Assembly (NCBI GenBank): GCA_005406025.1
Contig: BGZK01000015.1
Location: 620,001-684,000, forward strand
Reading direction: 5' to 3'
Origin: Eumeta japonica
Taxonomy: Eukaryota; Arthropoda; Insecta; Lepidoptera; Psychidae
DNA length: 64,000 nucleotides
Below the pieces are notes generated by a model. It saw only the letters and a list, made by a program, of their open reading frames with translations. It was not told the origin of the DNA and searched no databases. Made by a program: the position numbers and the translations under genes. Within the stretch, counting starts at the first letter, position 1. Each line of letters opens with the position of its first letter. This document shows, piece by piece, positions 22,363 to 34,900 of the stretch.

Positions 22363-23490
22363 TTACACGACAGGACGTGCGGTCCTGGGCCGCCTGTAAG
22401 CAACAGCGGCCTTTGACCCTCTCCAAGCCGTCAGTCCATCAGGCAGGATGTCCCCTGCTGTGATGTTTATTTCGTGGTCACCGTTCGATAACCTTTCTTC
22501 CCAAGGAGAAATACATCTTTTTAAAAGAAATATGGCCGTTAAGAACGAAAAGTCAACAACTATTTTCACATATTCTAAGTAAGAAGCATAAGTTGATTCT
22601 TGCTTGTTCTTTTCGAAGGAAAACCGCTTTCCGAACGTGGAAACGTTTTTCTGTCCGTTGACCGTTTGGTTGTCGGTTGAAGGTCGAAGGTCACTACGTC
22701 TAACAGATTGATCACGAACATGCTCCCCACGTTGAATTGAATTGATTGAACCGAGTGTTAGTGGCCAGATTGATGGTGTTAAAGGCTCTTCTCACGACAT
22801 TCTTCTTTGTCTTGATGTCAGCGACGTGAGCTACGCCGTCAGTTCCTGGATAAATGTTTACGCTTCAGAGACCACAATGGTGGAGGCAGCCTTTTGTCCT
22901 CGACGAGAACTAACGCACCTAACTTGAGTTCTCCTGAAGACAAGTGCCATTTCGTTTACTGCTGCATAATTGAAATGTATTCTCGACTGTAACTATTCCA
23001 GTATTGTTGTTTAATGAATTCTATTCGTTTGAAATGCTGTAGTCGGCCGATTTTAGTCTCAGACACTTACGGATGTGGAACAGACATCGTCCGATTAATG
23101 TGTTAATCTAAGTGGCGTTAGAATATTGATATCGAAAAGAAAGGAAGAAAGAGGTGTAAGTGGGCGAGAATTTAGTACATCTTCTATTTGAATAAAATAC
23201 CTAGACATATCCAAGTATGTGAATTAAGTTAAGGCAAAAACTTTCTTTAAGTGATATTTTATAGAGCGAACAGCAGTTTCGGTTATATCATTAAAATGGG
23301 AAATTATGTCTTTGCTCATACATAAAGTTGGTGCCTTCTTGAGCAAATTCATAAGATATATTTGGCTCTAGTAATAATTCGTGTAATTCAATACGGGCTC
23401 CTCTTGTAGTCGAAACGAGGAACCGTTCCACCGGTTCTGAGTAGAACCACCAATGAGGATTTACCATCTTGGAGTTTTAGATTTGGATTC
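22363..23490 (-). pseudogene. BEL/Pao LTR retrotransposon pol 3' remnant (integrase end)
   Basis: On the minus strand: TETAVRSIKYHLKKVF near 23230-23290 (equivalent to the integrase WEAAVKS.K.HLRRV), IQIEDVLNSRPLTPLSS near 23135-23190 (equivalent to IEA.LNSRPLTPLS), then LVLVEDKRLPPPLWSL and NIYPGTDGVAHVADIKTKK near 22820-22925 (equivalent to V.I..D.LPPL.W.LGRV...HPG.DG..RV). Frames shift repeatedly. The open minus frame at 22363-22569 lies just downstream and may be element tail or LTR. This is a decayed insect retrotransposon, not a functional copy. Confidence 0.75.
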
Positions 23491-23739
23491 TACAAGAGAA
23501 GTTCTTTGGTTGCTTTGAAGTCTGCACATGTGTGTATGCAAAGCGTTTTACACGTGTCTATAAAATCGCATCATAACAGCAGGGTGCTTTCGCGCCAGCA
23601 ATCGATCCGCGGCTGCTCGCAAGCGACAATCCATACGAATAGCATCGACAGCGACAACGGACGTCACAATCACATGTTCCGACTGTTTATCAGTTTTTAT
23701 CGAGGTCGATTAAACCGTTTTTAAATTACAAAAGAACAT

Positions 23740-23980
23740 ACAGACATACTGAGATACAGACAGACAGACATAGAGTAGCTTATCATATGTGCAATCACAT
23801 GTTCCTACAGTATACCTATTTTCGTCACGATCGGTCAAGCCGTTCTAGAGTTATAAAAAGGATGCACGGGCAGACAGACAGACAGACGGATATGAATTTA
23901 TAAAATCGTAGAATTGGAGTCAATTAGTCATAAATCGAATATGACTAATTGACTGAATGTACAGACAGACACTACAGATT
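23740..23980. repeat. Dispersed CAGA microsatellite repeats
   Basis: ACAGACAGACAGACA-type runs near 23754-23772, 23870-23893 and 23960-23970, within sequence resembling the 3' UTR phrases of lepidopteran elements (TTTTCGTCACGATCGGTCAAGCCG). No gene. Confidence 0.5.
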
Positions 23981-24057
23981 TATGTAGAAGTATAGATATA
24001 TATAAAATGTATACTTATAAAGTAATGAGATTATGACATTGAATATATCGCTGTATT

Positions 24058-24200
24058 TATGATTGGATGTATGAGAGGGAGAATTTTCTGCATTGTATGC
24101 ACTGATGACTCGCCTGGAGTTGCAAATGCCCAGGGTGGCCGTGGCCACCCGCTCTCTGGTGCATCCGACATGCTCGTTTGTCTTTCTAAAATGCTAAGAA
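24058..24200 (+). repeat. LINE-type interspersed 3' tail
   Basis: TGATTGGATGTATGAGAGGG and CTCGCCTGGAGTTGCAAATG, followed by GGCCGTGGCCACC and TGCTCGTTTGTC, is the phrase seen at the 3' ends of common lepidopteran LINE-like elements. The 61-codon open frame over it is incidental. Confidence 0.5.
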
Positions 24201-24278
24201 ATAAAATCAAAGAACGCTCTATTTTTTATTTTATTTTCGTTTAATAAAAAATGTTTCAAAAATGTTTCTTCTGAAACA

Positions 24279-24324
24279 GTGTTACTGTACAATGTATACG
24301 AAAGTATACATTGTACAGTAACAC
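24279..24324. repeat. Perfect 21-bp inverted repeat with GAAA loop
   Basis: GTGTTACTGTACAATGTATAC (24279-24299), loop GAAA, then the exact reverse complement at 24304-24324. As RNA this would be a 21-bp stem closed by a GNRA tetraloop. No protein frame and no terminal duplication was found. Confidence 0.8.
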
Positions 24325-25211
24325 ATATTCAAATTACTGAAGGGTAGTAAAATAACGAATCGATATCCCCCCATAGAAAATATATAGTTACACTAGTTTA
24401 TAGATATCAGTGGCAAAGAAAAAGTTTTAGATAATTCTATTTTAAATTACGAAATTCTCATACACTGACAAATATCAAAAAACACATCTGAGGACATTGC
24501 AAAGGAATGAAATTGAGGAACATTCATCAGTTCCAAAAGTGAGAAGTATTTAGTACTATTATGTGACTCTGTTTACCTTTAGTCTAATACAACAGTTTTT
24601 ATTCAGAAATATTATAATTTATCCACTCTGTGATTCGCGCCGTACGAAAACGGTCACTGTTCATTTTATTTCTATCAACCACATAGATGTATAAAAGAGA
24701 GAAGATGCATAATCTCATACAATATTCACGGCGAAAAATGGCTCAAAATGTATCTAACGTCTCTGTCTCAAATTTTATTGTATAATTTTATGATACGATT
24801 TTGCAGTGCCAAAGAAAAAGAAGGGAAGGAACATTATTTATTATTCAACATTTAAAACGAAACGTTACAACATAAGGTTCATTTTTAAATGCAAAGAGAA
24901 CAACTAACGATCACTTTCTTATTGGAAGACAATAAATCTATTTTTTTTACAATTACACGTGCTGTTCTAAAACAAGACATCAGTGGACTGGTTTAATATT
25001 ATTTAAATCTTTGTTACTGTTTTTTGGTTTAAAGTATGAAAAGAATCGTAGTATATTTTTCTTCATAATAAAGCTTAATGTAGTAATCACCTAATATTAA
25101 AATGAATATGAACCTTTAATTTCATAATATCGGTGAAAATATACATGAATCAACTTGATGATTTCTAAAGTGTATAGAGTATAGTAATATAAAATTTTCT
25201 TATTATTTATA

Positions 25212-25668
25212 AAGTGGAATATCAATAACTCGAATACCAAGGGAAATCCAAAAAAATTCGAGTTACCGAGTTTTCGACTTAACAAGAACTTCGAGATACA
25301 TATGACTGTGTCGATAAGGAACAAACATAACGTTCACAGCTGTGTTACTTGGAAAGTTTCATGAATGTATTCATTCATTGCACGAGTACAAGACAAAAAC
25401 AATAGATTAGAAGCGCCGAACCCGAACATTCATTTTGGAATTTATTGCTATTATTTCGGGGAATTCCAAGTCTTCTTTTTAAATTCGAGTTATATAGTAT
25501 AAATATGTATTATTAATACTTCGTGGGGAAATAGCATTTTGTTCGAGTTACAAAGTCTAACTAATTCGAGATACCGTGTATTAAGGGTTCATCGGAAGGG
25601 AAAGGCAATTTTTTTCGACTTACTGAGGATTTCGACTTAACGAAGTTCGAGTTATTGAAATTCCACTG
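25212..25668. mobile_element. Pogo/Jerky-like MITE, copy 1
   Basis: The left end AAGTGGAATATCAATAACTCG mirrors the right end GAGTTATTGAAATTCCACTG; flanking TA on both sides (25210-25211 and 25669-25670). Subterminal TTCGACTTAAC repeats are inverted. About 457 bp, no coding. A second copy of the family is at 41681-42180; the shared centre includes ATATGACTGTGTCGA and TTCACAGCTGTGTTACTT. Confidence 0.8.
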
Positions 25669-25670
25669 TA

Positions 25671-28129
25671 TAATCAAATAAGATGACGACTGATTAAAAA
25701 TTAACATATTTTTGATGAATGTAATACTTATATATAATTTGCTATAAAATAAATTCATACATAATAAATATTTATATTTTTTAAATAGGTTTAACTTATT
25801 GTATGATTTCCTTTTAGAGCTAATTTTAAGATTTGTATAAATATAAAACAAATAATATATAAAAGAGGCGACTCCATTAGTATAAGAACATAGTCACTGT
25901 TTTTAAGCCATTGAATCATTATTCGGTTACATTTGACAACACAAGAAATACGAGACCGGTGTTGCTTAGGTCTATTTCCTTTAAGTCGGTTTATATCTCA
26001 GCTTTTGATACTACTTTAAACGAAGAAATAGAAAATACTCATCGAATAATCATTATAAAACGTAATTGAGCACCCTATTCTAAATTAACAAAATATTTCT
26101 TGTCAAAAATAAAAAAAAGTACCATCCTTTTTCAAAGCTTATTACGTGTTATTTTTGCATTTTTTAACAGAACACTTACGACGTCATAACGGAAGGTGGG
26201 ACGAAACGGCATTGAATACAATGAGTACTAAACCGTCTGTTTTAACATTCATTCACTGCGGCCGCTCTTGAGTGCGGGAATGTGCATATTCTTTTTTTTT
26301 TTAGATCTCTGATCTACCAGTATTTTAATGATTCAATTGGAAATAATTAAAATAACAAATGTATCGTACTGAATCAATGAACTTATAACGAACAAAAAAG
26401 TAATAAAATTAAGGATGATTGTTTCAGTGGTGAAACCAACGATATTTGTTTCTTGTTTTCGCTTTATTGACATGCTATGTTTATTGAACGTTGACTCAAT
26501 AGTTTCCGTAATTTTAGTAAATCTAAATAAATCTTAGTGATTTTAACTTTAGATTCCACCTGTATTAAATAAAACAGTAGCGCTAAAATAAAAATGTCGT
26601 TTAAACGTATAAATAAACGTATAAAAATAAGAAGAATTTTTTTTTCATGACAAACGTGCACTGTTTCGTTGGTGAAACTTAGCAATGTCCTTCGTAGGAA
26701 AATAGATTATCTGTCGGAATACAAAATAAAAGACTTTTTGTACATAGAAAAGGATAAAATTGTAAAATTAACAGCGATACCTAAGATAGGGTCAAGATGG
26801 GCTTTGAGACCAGCATTGGAATAGAAAGCAGAGCTATAATCGAAATAGGACACGAGGTGGAGGTCAGAAACAATCATTAATAAATACAAGAAAAAGTTTG
26901 AGTATAAGTTTAGAATATTATCGATATCGATAATTTTGAACGTCTTAGACTTTCCTTATAACCTAAACGAAAAATTATAATTTTGTAAGAAATATCGGAA
27001 TTTACTGTTTTTTTTTTATGAAGAACTGTCCACATATAATTGTAAGACTAATAAGTAATAATTATTATTAACAATATACTGCTGACACCAAAATTTACTC
27101 TCTTATTTTTAAAAACATTTTTATACTTTGAAAGTTGTACTCCGACACGATATAAAATATCTTCATATTCTTGGTGTAGGTTATTTGGGGGCTTTGTTAA
27201 ATAAAACTTAATAAAGTTTATGTTCACTTTTATATATTTACTATTATTAGAGAGGTGCACTTAACTACGCGTGGAACTCGTACGGAGTTGAAACACTGAC
27301 TAGACGCATATTACTCTATGGCTCTATGTGACGAATCATTACGTTCATGTACCGTGCTCCGATGAAGGAACAAAGAGACCTTGTCACAACGTGTACATAG
27401 ATTTATATTTTGTTGTAGTCCAATACTTGGCGACTTGATACTTTACTGTATATCGTAAACACTATGGCTAACACGGGAAATAGATTAAAACCAAAACTGC
27501 CACCGTGCAGAAAATGCTCTTGATTGCCGTATTTTTACATACGACAAAATCAAATATAACAGCAGCATAAACTGTGAATACTATAAAATACCTAATGCAT
27601 ACTGATCAAGCCCACGAGATCCATTTGATGTTTTAAGTGGGTACGATGATTATCAAGAAGAATCGAATCACATTTGTCTCTTACTGTCGATCAGATCGTG
27701 CAGGTGTCAATAAAAACATATGTAGGGATGACAGTATCGAAAAGTTTTGTCGGACTCTATGCTATCATTACTCTAAGATGCAATACTTTTATGATTAATC
27801 AATAAATAATGGTAGTACAATATAAACAATTATGGTTATCTATCATTAACTATCAAACGATTAGGAACAATATGTATGTATTGCAAAAAAATGGGGTACT
27901 GAGTGAAATAAAATTTAGGTAATTTTTCTTAAATAAACAAATATCAATCAAATGTTAAAAACACCGTTGTCCACCGTTGACTATTAAAATACCATCAAAC
28001 GATTGCAAACAAGATGATTGTAATCACTCAAAAATCGTGTGCTAATACATTGCTATTAACAAGTGCTATTAACAACATGGCGGCGTTCACAGATCTAGAT
28101 TTAACTAGTCTATGGTGATATGTTTAAAA
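25671..28129. other. Non-coding, AT-rich
   Basis: No supported gene. Minus frames of 60-96 codons are low-complexity. A GC-richer patch at 26180-26280 (ACGACGTCATAACGG, GCGGCCGCTC) and a degenerate GAATCG-like patch at 26760-26880 are the only notable points. Confidence 0.5.
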
Positions 28130-29560
28130 TAGGGATGTAACAGAGGTAATTTTATCGGAACCGAAGGCGGAGACAGGGTCAAAAGTGGTAGCAGGAGAGA
28201 GATTTTTTATTTAAGGACAAATAAAACATTATTCAGTCAAATTTTTTTTGTTTTAATTTTTCGATTATAAAATAAAACACAAACAATGAAAAAAAAATTG
28301 ACATGTTTACAAAGAAACTAAAAATTAAATTAAAACTAATGTACTATACGTCACGAACAAAAGCTTTAAATCTTTGTCTCCGTTCAATCTATTTCTTAAC
28401 GTGTCGTAGATTAGGCCAGCGCCACTAAAAAGTTGTTCGCTCGCTCCCGAGCCTGGTGGACACGACAAATATTGGCAGGCAATTGATTGAAGGGGCTGGA
28501 ATTTTGTATTTCTATTTACTTTCCATCACAATAAGGAATGACCACTAATACTTATACGTTTTTCTTTATTGTACTCATTTATTATACTTTTCATTACAAC
28601 AGATTTGTCAAGAACTACATGTTTTTTAGATGTGGTATCACATCTAAAAAAATGTGGCGTCTTCATCGCTACCTAACAATATATTCGACAAAATTGTTTG
28701 GACGGTTCTTGCCGGTTTTCCTACAGGAACGTCAATATATCCAGCCTCATTTTTAGATGTATCTGCTTCACCAAGTAGTGACATTAATTCTGTTTCAATC
28801 TTCTCTTTAGTTACTTCATTAAAAAAATTCGTTTTATAACGAGGATCTAGATATGTTGCTATTGTTTTAAGAAATTGTTTGATTGAAGGTCGCCAAATCT
28901 TGAATTTAATTGATCGATAGTACATTTTATTATACATTTAAATTTTTCATTTGTGTCTTGTTTACTGTCTTCAGTGTGTAATGTATGCTTTAGTGTGTAA
29001 TTAAGTGGAATTACTGATGAGATACTGGTGTTATTGTCACTCATATTTCGGGTAATTTCTTAAAAGGTTGAAGTACAGTCACTATTTTTTTAAGCTGCAG
29101 CCATTCTTCAGGAGACAACTGAGAGATGTTATGTTTACATGCGTACAGGCATAGAGAATCCTGTATTTTAATCATTTTTCCAACATATAAAATGTACTAT
29201 TCCACCTGTAACAAATTAATTAAACTATTTAACTCAAGTTAAAAATAGTTATTGAAGCAAGTTTTAATAAAATCGGTTTAGTGGTTATATTTGAATTTAT
29301 TGTATTAGCGTGGATAGATCTTTGATTGAAATAATCTCGAGGTAAAAATAAATGCACAAATTAATACAACTTACCGCGTACTATACTCCTGTATTACACT
29401 CAGACATTCTTGGTTGAATTCCTTTTGTACTTTATGCAATTCAGTCAGAGCTATTTGAGAATGGTTAAAATGCGTCGAAATTTTTTTGCATTTCGATAAC
29501 AAAGCTTAAATTTCTTCATCACAACCATGTAGCTCGGCCGAGCGTTCGCTTAACGTGTAT
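28130..29560 (-). pseudogene. hAT (ZBED-like) transposase remnant with retained intron
   Basis: A hAT-type terminus TAGGGATGTAAC starts at 28130. Reading minus strand from 29560: FNHSQIALTELHKVQKEFNQ and SVIQEYSTR, donor gtaagt at about 29373, an intron, acceptor ttgttacag at about 29209, then RWNSTFYMLEK, ISQLSPEEWLQLKKIVTVLQ, SVIPLNYTLKHTL, TIATYLDPRYKTNFF and VNRNTKFQPLQSIACQYLSC with SEQLFSGAGLIYDTLRNRL. These are the RWNST, LDPR and dimerisation blocks of hAT transposases. Frame breaks near 28650, 28900 and 29045 make it dead. The other terminus was not found. Confidence 0.82.
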
Positions 29561-30087
29561 GCATATGGTACGACTGTACGAAGCTCGCACGGGTCGAGAC
29601 GAGCTGCTCCGAAATCGAACGAATACGTAAGCTGCTGTTTGTGAGAAAGGACATAGGTGTATAGGTATCTATCATATTTTTATAATGCCACATTCATCAC
29701 ATGTGCCCCGTAAGCATACATGTAGGTATATATGTATACATAGGTACAACAGTGAATAACAGTTGCTGGTGAATAGCTATACGCGTAAAATTTGTGTATA
29801 AAGTGTTTTAAATACGAATGAACAAAGTGCAATTATTAATGAAGAAAGTGATGAAAAACTTGAATTAATATCAAGGAAAAAAAAATAGTGCATAAATAAA
29901 TAAATAATTATAATTGCATAAGTTGATAAGAAATGCTATGCAATAGCTTTACCGCGGCAGTCCCCGAGTGCCACACGTTTTGTTTTTTTGCTGAAAATTG
30001 TCTTTTGCAATTGGTTTTTTAGCGCCCCTAGTTACATGGCGCCTAGAGCGACCGCTCCACTCGGTCTACCCCTAGGCCGGCGCTGTG
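29561..30087. repeat. Unassigned sequence ending in a hAT-like terminus
   Basis: The right edge reads on the minus strand CAGCGCCGGCCTAGGGGTAG (end at 30087) followed by CTCTAGGCGCCATG, a form common at ends of hAT elements of the ZMYM1 group. No matching left end or 8-bp duplication was found. Confidence 0.4.
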
Positions 30088-30099
30088 AACATTGGTGTG

Positions 30100-30328
30100 T
30101 AGGTAAGGCATATATATATATATATATACTGTTTCTTAGTCTGTCTGTATGTTTTTTTTTATAACTCAAGAAAGGTTTCAATAATATAGATAAAAAATGG
30201 TTTTGTAGTCAAAGCATATTATTACGCAAATGCTAGGATACTAACTTATAAACGTTTTAACAGATCTTGTTACAAATTGATGAAGAGTGATTGCGCAAGT
30301 GATAGGCAACTGTTTTTTCGTCTGTCTG

Positions 30329-30382
<54 letters not shown>

Positions 30383-30725
30383 CTACATAAGAATGGCTTG
30401 ATTAATGTTGACAACAATTAGTGTAGAGTCAAAGTATGTGATTGCACAAATAATAGACTGCAATGTGTCTGTCTGTTAGTTTTTATATGTGCTCTTTTAT
30501 AAATTAATATCCGTTTCACCGTTCATGATGAAAAGTAGTGTTCAGTTAGAACAAAATTGAGTTAGAACATGTCTTTGTACAAATAATGGACTACCGTATG
30601 TGTATCTCCATGTATGTCTTTTCATAAGTTACAAACGGTTTGGCCGATCTTGATGAAAATTAGTGCACAGTCAGAACCTGTGATTACAAAAATTATGGGC
30701 TGTATGTTATCTCCATATACCGTAT
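30100..30725. repeat. Decayed tandem array with (TA)n
   Basis: Four or five diverged units of roughly 110-140 bp. Each contains a variant of ACGGTTTGACCGATCTTGATG, AAATTAGTG...AGTCA, TGTGATTGCACAAATAAT and GTCTGTCTGTATG. A (TA)n tract at 30333-30379 and a shorter one at 30109-30127 interrupt it. No gene. Confidence 0.6.
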
Positions 30726-30789
30726 GATAACCATAAAAGGTAAGTAAAATTTCTTTTTTTATTGAATAGTTATATTCATTGGTTTTTAT

Positions 30790-30852
30790 GTAGTTATGTG
30801 TGTGTTCGTGTGCGTGCTTGCGTGAGTGTGTGTGCATGTGTGCGTGTATGGG
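30790..30852. repeat. Degenerate (GT)n tract
   Basis: GTGTGTGTTCGTGTGCGTGC and continuation. The minus-strand His/Thr-rich frame over it is a by-product. Confidence 0.7.
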
Positions 30853-31239
30853 GTGCGGAATTTGATTTTTATCTAAGTGAAGTAGGGAGGGGTTGAATTT
30901 TATATCAAACGTTTAAAAATTTGTGTGTATTTTGTTGTATTGCGTGCTCAAACCGATCATACAATTACTATGAAACTGGCGATATGTTATACTTGTAAAT
31001 GGGATGATTTATGAAAAAGGAAACAAGCTTTCATATCTGACGTTGTCTGATTATTTTACAATTGAACCGAACTATTAAACCGATGATAAGAATTACTACA
31101 TTAATAAGAAACTCCTTGAGTAAAATAAATTAACATTTCGCTTTGGCTTCGTCAGTATATGTTTTGTTTTTTTAACAGATTAAAAAATAATTTAATCTTA
31201 AAAAGCAACACCAACCTCAACTGATACACTATAAATTAT

Positions 31240-31650
31240 ATTTTGATAGTAGAATTTGCCCCGGCTTCGTCTGAAATAGAATTATGACCGGTAACCGAAA
31301 ACGAAAGTGCAAACGGGACGAGGAAGCAGAATAAAAAAAAACGAGATTGGGACAGTTACGATATCGAGAACGGGGGCAACACCCTAAAGTGATAAGAATA
31401 TGAAGTGATAAGAATATGAAGTGATAAGAATAGATAGCTGGATCGGGATGAACGAGATCAGAATTGGGATCTGTTCATATCGAAACTGGATTCGAAATTG
31501 AAAATGATACAAATGGCTTCGGGAGCAGAATTGGAATAGGAATCGAGAAAGCGATAGCGATCAGCATTATGATTAATCATGTTAATCGGTTGATATATCA
31601 GAATTCACAGTCTCTGCGTGTGCGAATTCACGGGCAGAAGCTAGTGTATA
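31240..31650 (+). repeat. Helitron-like remnant with degenerate GAATCG repeat
   Basis: Ends GGGCAGAAGCTAGTG at 31631-31645, a CTAG-type Helitron-like 3' end. The body at 31290-31560 is made of imprecise units such as GAGATTGGGACAG and GAATTGGAATAGGAATCGAG. A 16-bp unit AGTGATAAGAATATGA is repeated almost three times at 31388-31432. The 63-codon frame at 31464 is incidental. Confidence 0.55.
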
Positions 31651-31824
31651 TATAGAAAAAATTTTCGCATAAAGTCACATGTCAAAGGTTATCCGCACTC
31701 GATAAACATGCGTATTGCGTACGTCATCGGTGCTGAAAACTCCGACAATTTCGACAGTTGAATTTAGTTGGACCTGTGGCAGAGAGTACGTTTTGGTCAC
31801 AGAGAAGAATTGATCGAAAGTGAG

Positions 31825-31908
31825 ATGGATCTCGAAGATACAAGTAGAAGGAGGTCGGGCGACACAGTAGGGAAGAGGTCAATGTGGGGAACGCCGTTTA
31901 TGAGGCAG
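31825..31908 (+). CDS. Gene B exon 1
   Basis: 28 codons from ATG at 31825 (gtgagATGG) to AGG CAG before donor gtacta, phase 0. Ends KRSMWGTPFMRQ, aligned with RWMWITPLKKQ of gene A. Confidence 0.85.
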
Positions 31909-34900
31909 GTACTACGTGTTGCAATTTGTTGTTATTAACAGTTTAATATACTATTCTCTTGATCATCGAATATCCTTGAATCGAAAACGAAATGAGCATC
32001 TAGATCATAGGAATGTTCATATGAACGTTTGCAAAAGATCAAAACACAACTGGGTTAGTTCAAGTGTTTGTCTCGTAGCCTAGACCTTTTAAGAAGTAAA
32101 AATTGAATAAGAAACACTTACGTAGCTCTAATAATCCATCCCTGACCCCTTTCGGTTAGTTTATATTTATGACTGACCTTGTTGGAGATGTTACATATTT
32201 TTATAAATATATATTAAGATGTAATAGAACGGTTTGCAAACTATACTGCTACTATCTATAAAGTAAATCATTTATTGTAAATAAGCTATTTCTAAATGAA
32301 AATTTAAATGTTTAAATCCTGCTTGCAAATTAAAATTATACAGAACATAGGCGTGAAGTAACGGCTTATTCCTAACTAAAACGTTGGGGACGCATTAGTT
32401 ACTTCTTCGGGATTGCGAGTGTCTATGGGCGGCGGTGACCAACTATTCTCTCGTGGTTGGTATGCACATTTGCCATTCTAAATGTTATACATAAAATCCG
32501 ATTATTTTGAAGACAAATATCCATAGACATATCCAGCTCGACCTCTTAGCAGGTTGTTTCTTTTAGTGAGAATTTTATTTTCAGTTCTAATTGTATATAA
32601 TTTAAATAGTTGGCTCGACAGATGTCGTCTTACCCTTTCACGTGGGCGTCTTGCCCGTATACCTAGTCAGTGCCCACAGTTTGACGATCATAGAATGTAT
32701 GTCTTCATCATTTATATCGACCGATGTCAATATTAATCTCAGTTTCACATTTGATTCTGATTCCGGTCACATTTTTGATTCCGATCATGGCCACACTTCT
32801 GATTTTGATCTCGTTCCCACGTTCGGTTTCACCCTAGTTCTGTTCTCGATTCTGCTCTCCGTCTCGCTTTCGATTCTGATTCCACTATACTAGCCATAGT
32901 TACCATTTGGACGAAGCCGAAGACGAAGCCAGTACCAAATAAAATATAAACTATATTACTCGGGGATAGTGTAGCTTTCTATAAATTGAAGAATTATTAA
33001 AATCGTCTCAGGAATATAAATTCACTACCTGTGTCCTACGGTTTCACTCACCGTTTAACTTAAAAGAAATCGAATAGTTTATAATTAAGTACTCTGCATA
33101 GAAATATTTTCCAGTCATTTTTTCTTGTGGCATTAGTATATATTGGTTTTCGTCAGACAGGATCTATATAAGACAAAATATAATTGTCCGGAGAAACAGT
33201 ACTCTTTTAAATCTATTCAAACATGCTTAAAAGTTTGCCCTGCACTTTATTTATAGTGACTGCGAACGATACCTTCATTGGAAATTCTATACTTTTAAAA
33301 TTAAATAGTAAATCTGTGATTATCATCAGAATGCGAGATATCAGGATAGTCCGTCTAACTGCTGGTTCATCCAAAACTATAGCTAGTAATAAAACGTAAA
33401 TACGCCCTTGGTATATTAATTTATTCAACTGCAATGTGGGAAATTTATTCTAATGTCGGATTCTAATAGACTATAATTATCACTTTATGATGTTAAGTGA
33501 TAAATGACATATTTACATATCGACATGTATAGTTATATGTTATAATATAATGTGTATTATAAGTACTATAATACAATATAAAAAATACAGTCGTGGTTCT
33601 ATTGCAGTTTAATTCTATATAATATTTTTAATGCTTGCGACAGTGTTTCGTGGCCATGGGCGTGTACCTCAACATGGTGTGTTACGGGGCGACGTTGGCT
33701 GAAAGTTTCTTCCTGCACTCCGGAGCTGAATATTCATTTATTGAGAGTATTCTCCCTTATTGGAGAGGTGTGTTTCACAATTCAAGATGTTTTAAATGCA
33801 TTGTCATAATATCATACAAACAAACAGGCTGCAACAATAGTCATGCTTATAAAATAGCTGTTGATAAACGCATTACCAGAATAAAAAAACCTGCCAAGAG
33901 CGTGTCGGGTTATGCTCAGTGTAGGGTTCCGAAGCCGTTACGACAAAGAAATGCACTACAGATGAAAAAACTACGTTGTTACATTTTTTTACCATGTTTC
34001 CCCCACATAATAAGGATAAGTACTTTGCTCGACTATTACTTTTAAACTAGTGCAAATTAAAATGCACCAATAGAAAAGCATATCTACATGACACTTACGT
34101 CCTTTTGTTGAGAAGCGCAGTTTTTCGGCATTAACTCAAAAACGGTATATCCGATCATATTCAAAATAATTTTCGTTGAAAGTACTTATTAAACGTTATC
34201 TTTATATATTTTTTTTATATTTTTGGGATGTACGGCTTAGTAATTAAAGGGTCACAATTACTGCTAGTTTCGGAGTGAGTATTTCCGAAAATGTTCAGTT
34301 ATTTAAAAAAAACTTTGTAAAAAACTTAAAGTGCCTTCAAAGCGACTATCAAAATATGTGCAACACGTTGATTTTTGCTGAAAAAAAAATTTTTCAGCTT
34401 CTGTTGCATGTACAGAATACGCCCTTTAAAATATTTATTTTTGTTATTTAACTACCAAGCGGTTTATACAAGACACCCATACCACAAATTTTAATAAAAT
34501 ACATGGTGCAGTTTTTGAGTGAAACTCCTGTCACATGCGGACAGACGAACACAACGAAACTGTAAGGGTTCCGTCTTTGCCATTTTGACACGCAATCCTA
34601 AAAACTAAATGTTCGGTCAAGCAGCGTCGGTCAAGAGCGAAGATCCTTACGCTTTTCTTCCACTCCGAATGATATTCTCTATGCCGAATTAGATTGTTCA
34701 CATTTTTGGAACGAAGTTCCTTACGGCGGGCTTGGAGGAGATAGGGATTTTGCTGCGCAACCGAACTGAAAAAAATGTGATAGTAAAACCGTAAGAAAAA
34801 GTCCGTGGAATAAAACCGTTAAATGAGAGGTGCGCAGGCGCAACAGTCGTATACACAAGCGAGTAGTTTATAATACCTTTCTCTTTCTCCTTCTTTCTTT

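Noticed and set aside
30100..30725. CRISPR-like array
   Set aside because: Units are diverged, about 120 bp long and without constant repeats and unique spacers; the sequence is eukaryotic.
30622..30837. His/Thr-rich minus-strand peptide
   Set aside because: Translation of a degenerate GT microsatellite.
32642..32893. 83-codon Ser/Phe/Asp-rich + frame
   Set aside because: Produced by the degenerate GATTCCGGTC repeat tract, not conserved in other tracts.
33635..34045. 136-codon + frame starting just before gene B exon 2
   Set aside because: It is exon 2 read through its donor (gtgtgt at 33768) into the intron. Only the first 41 codons are family-like.
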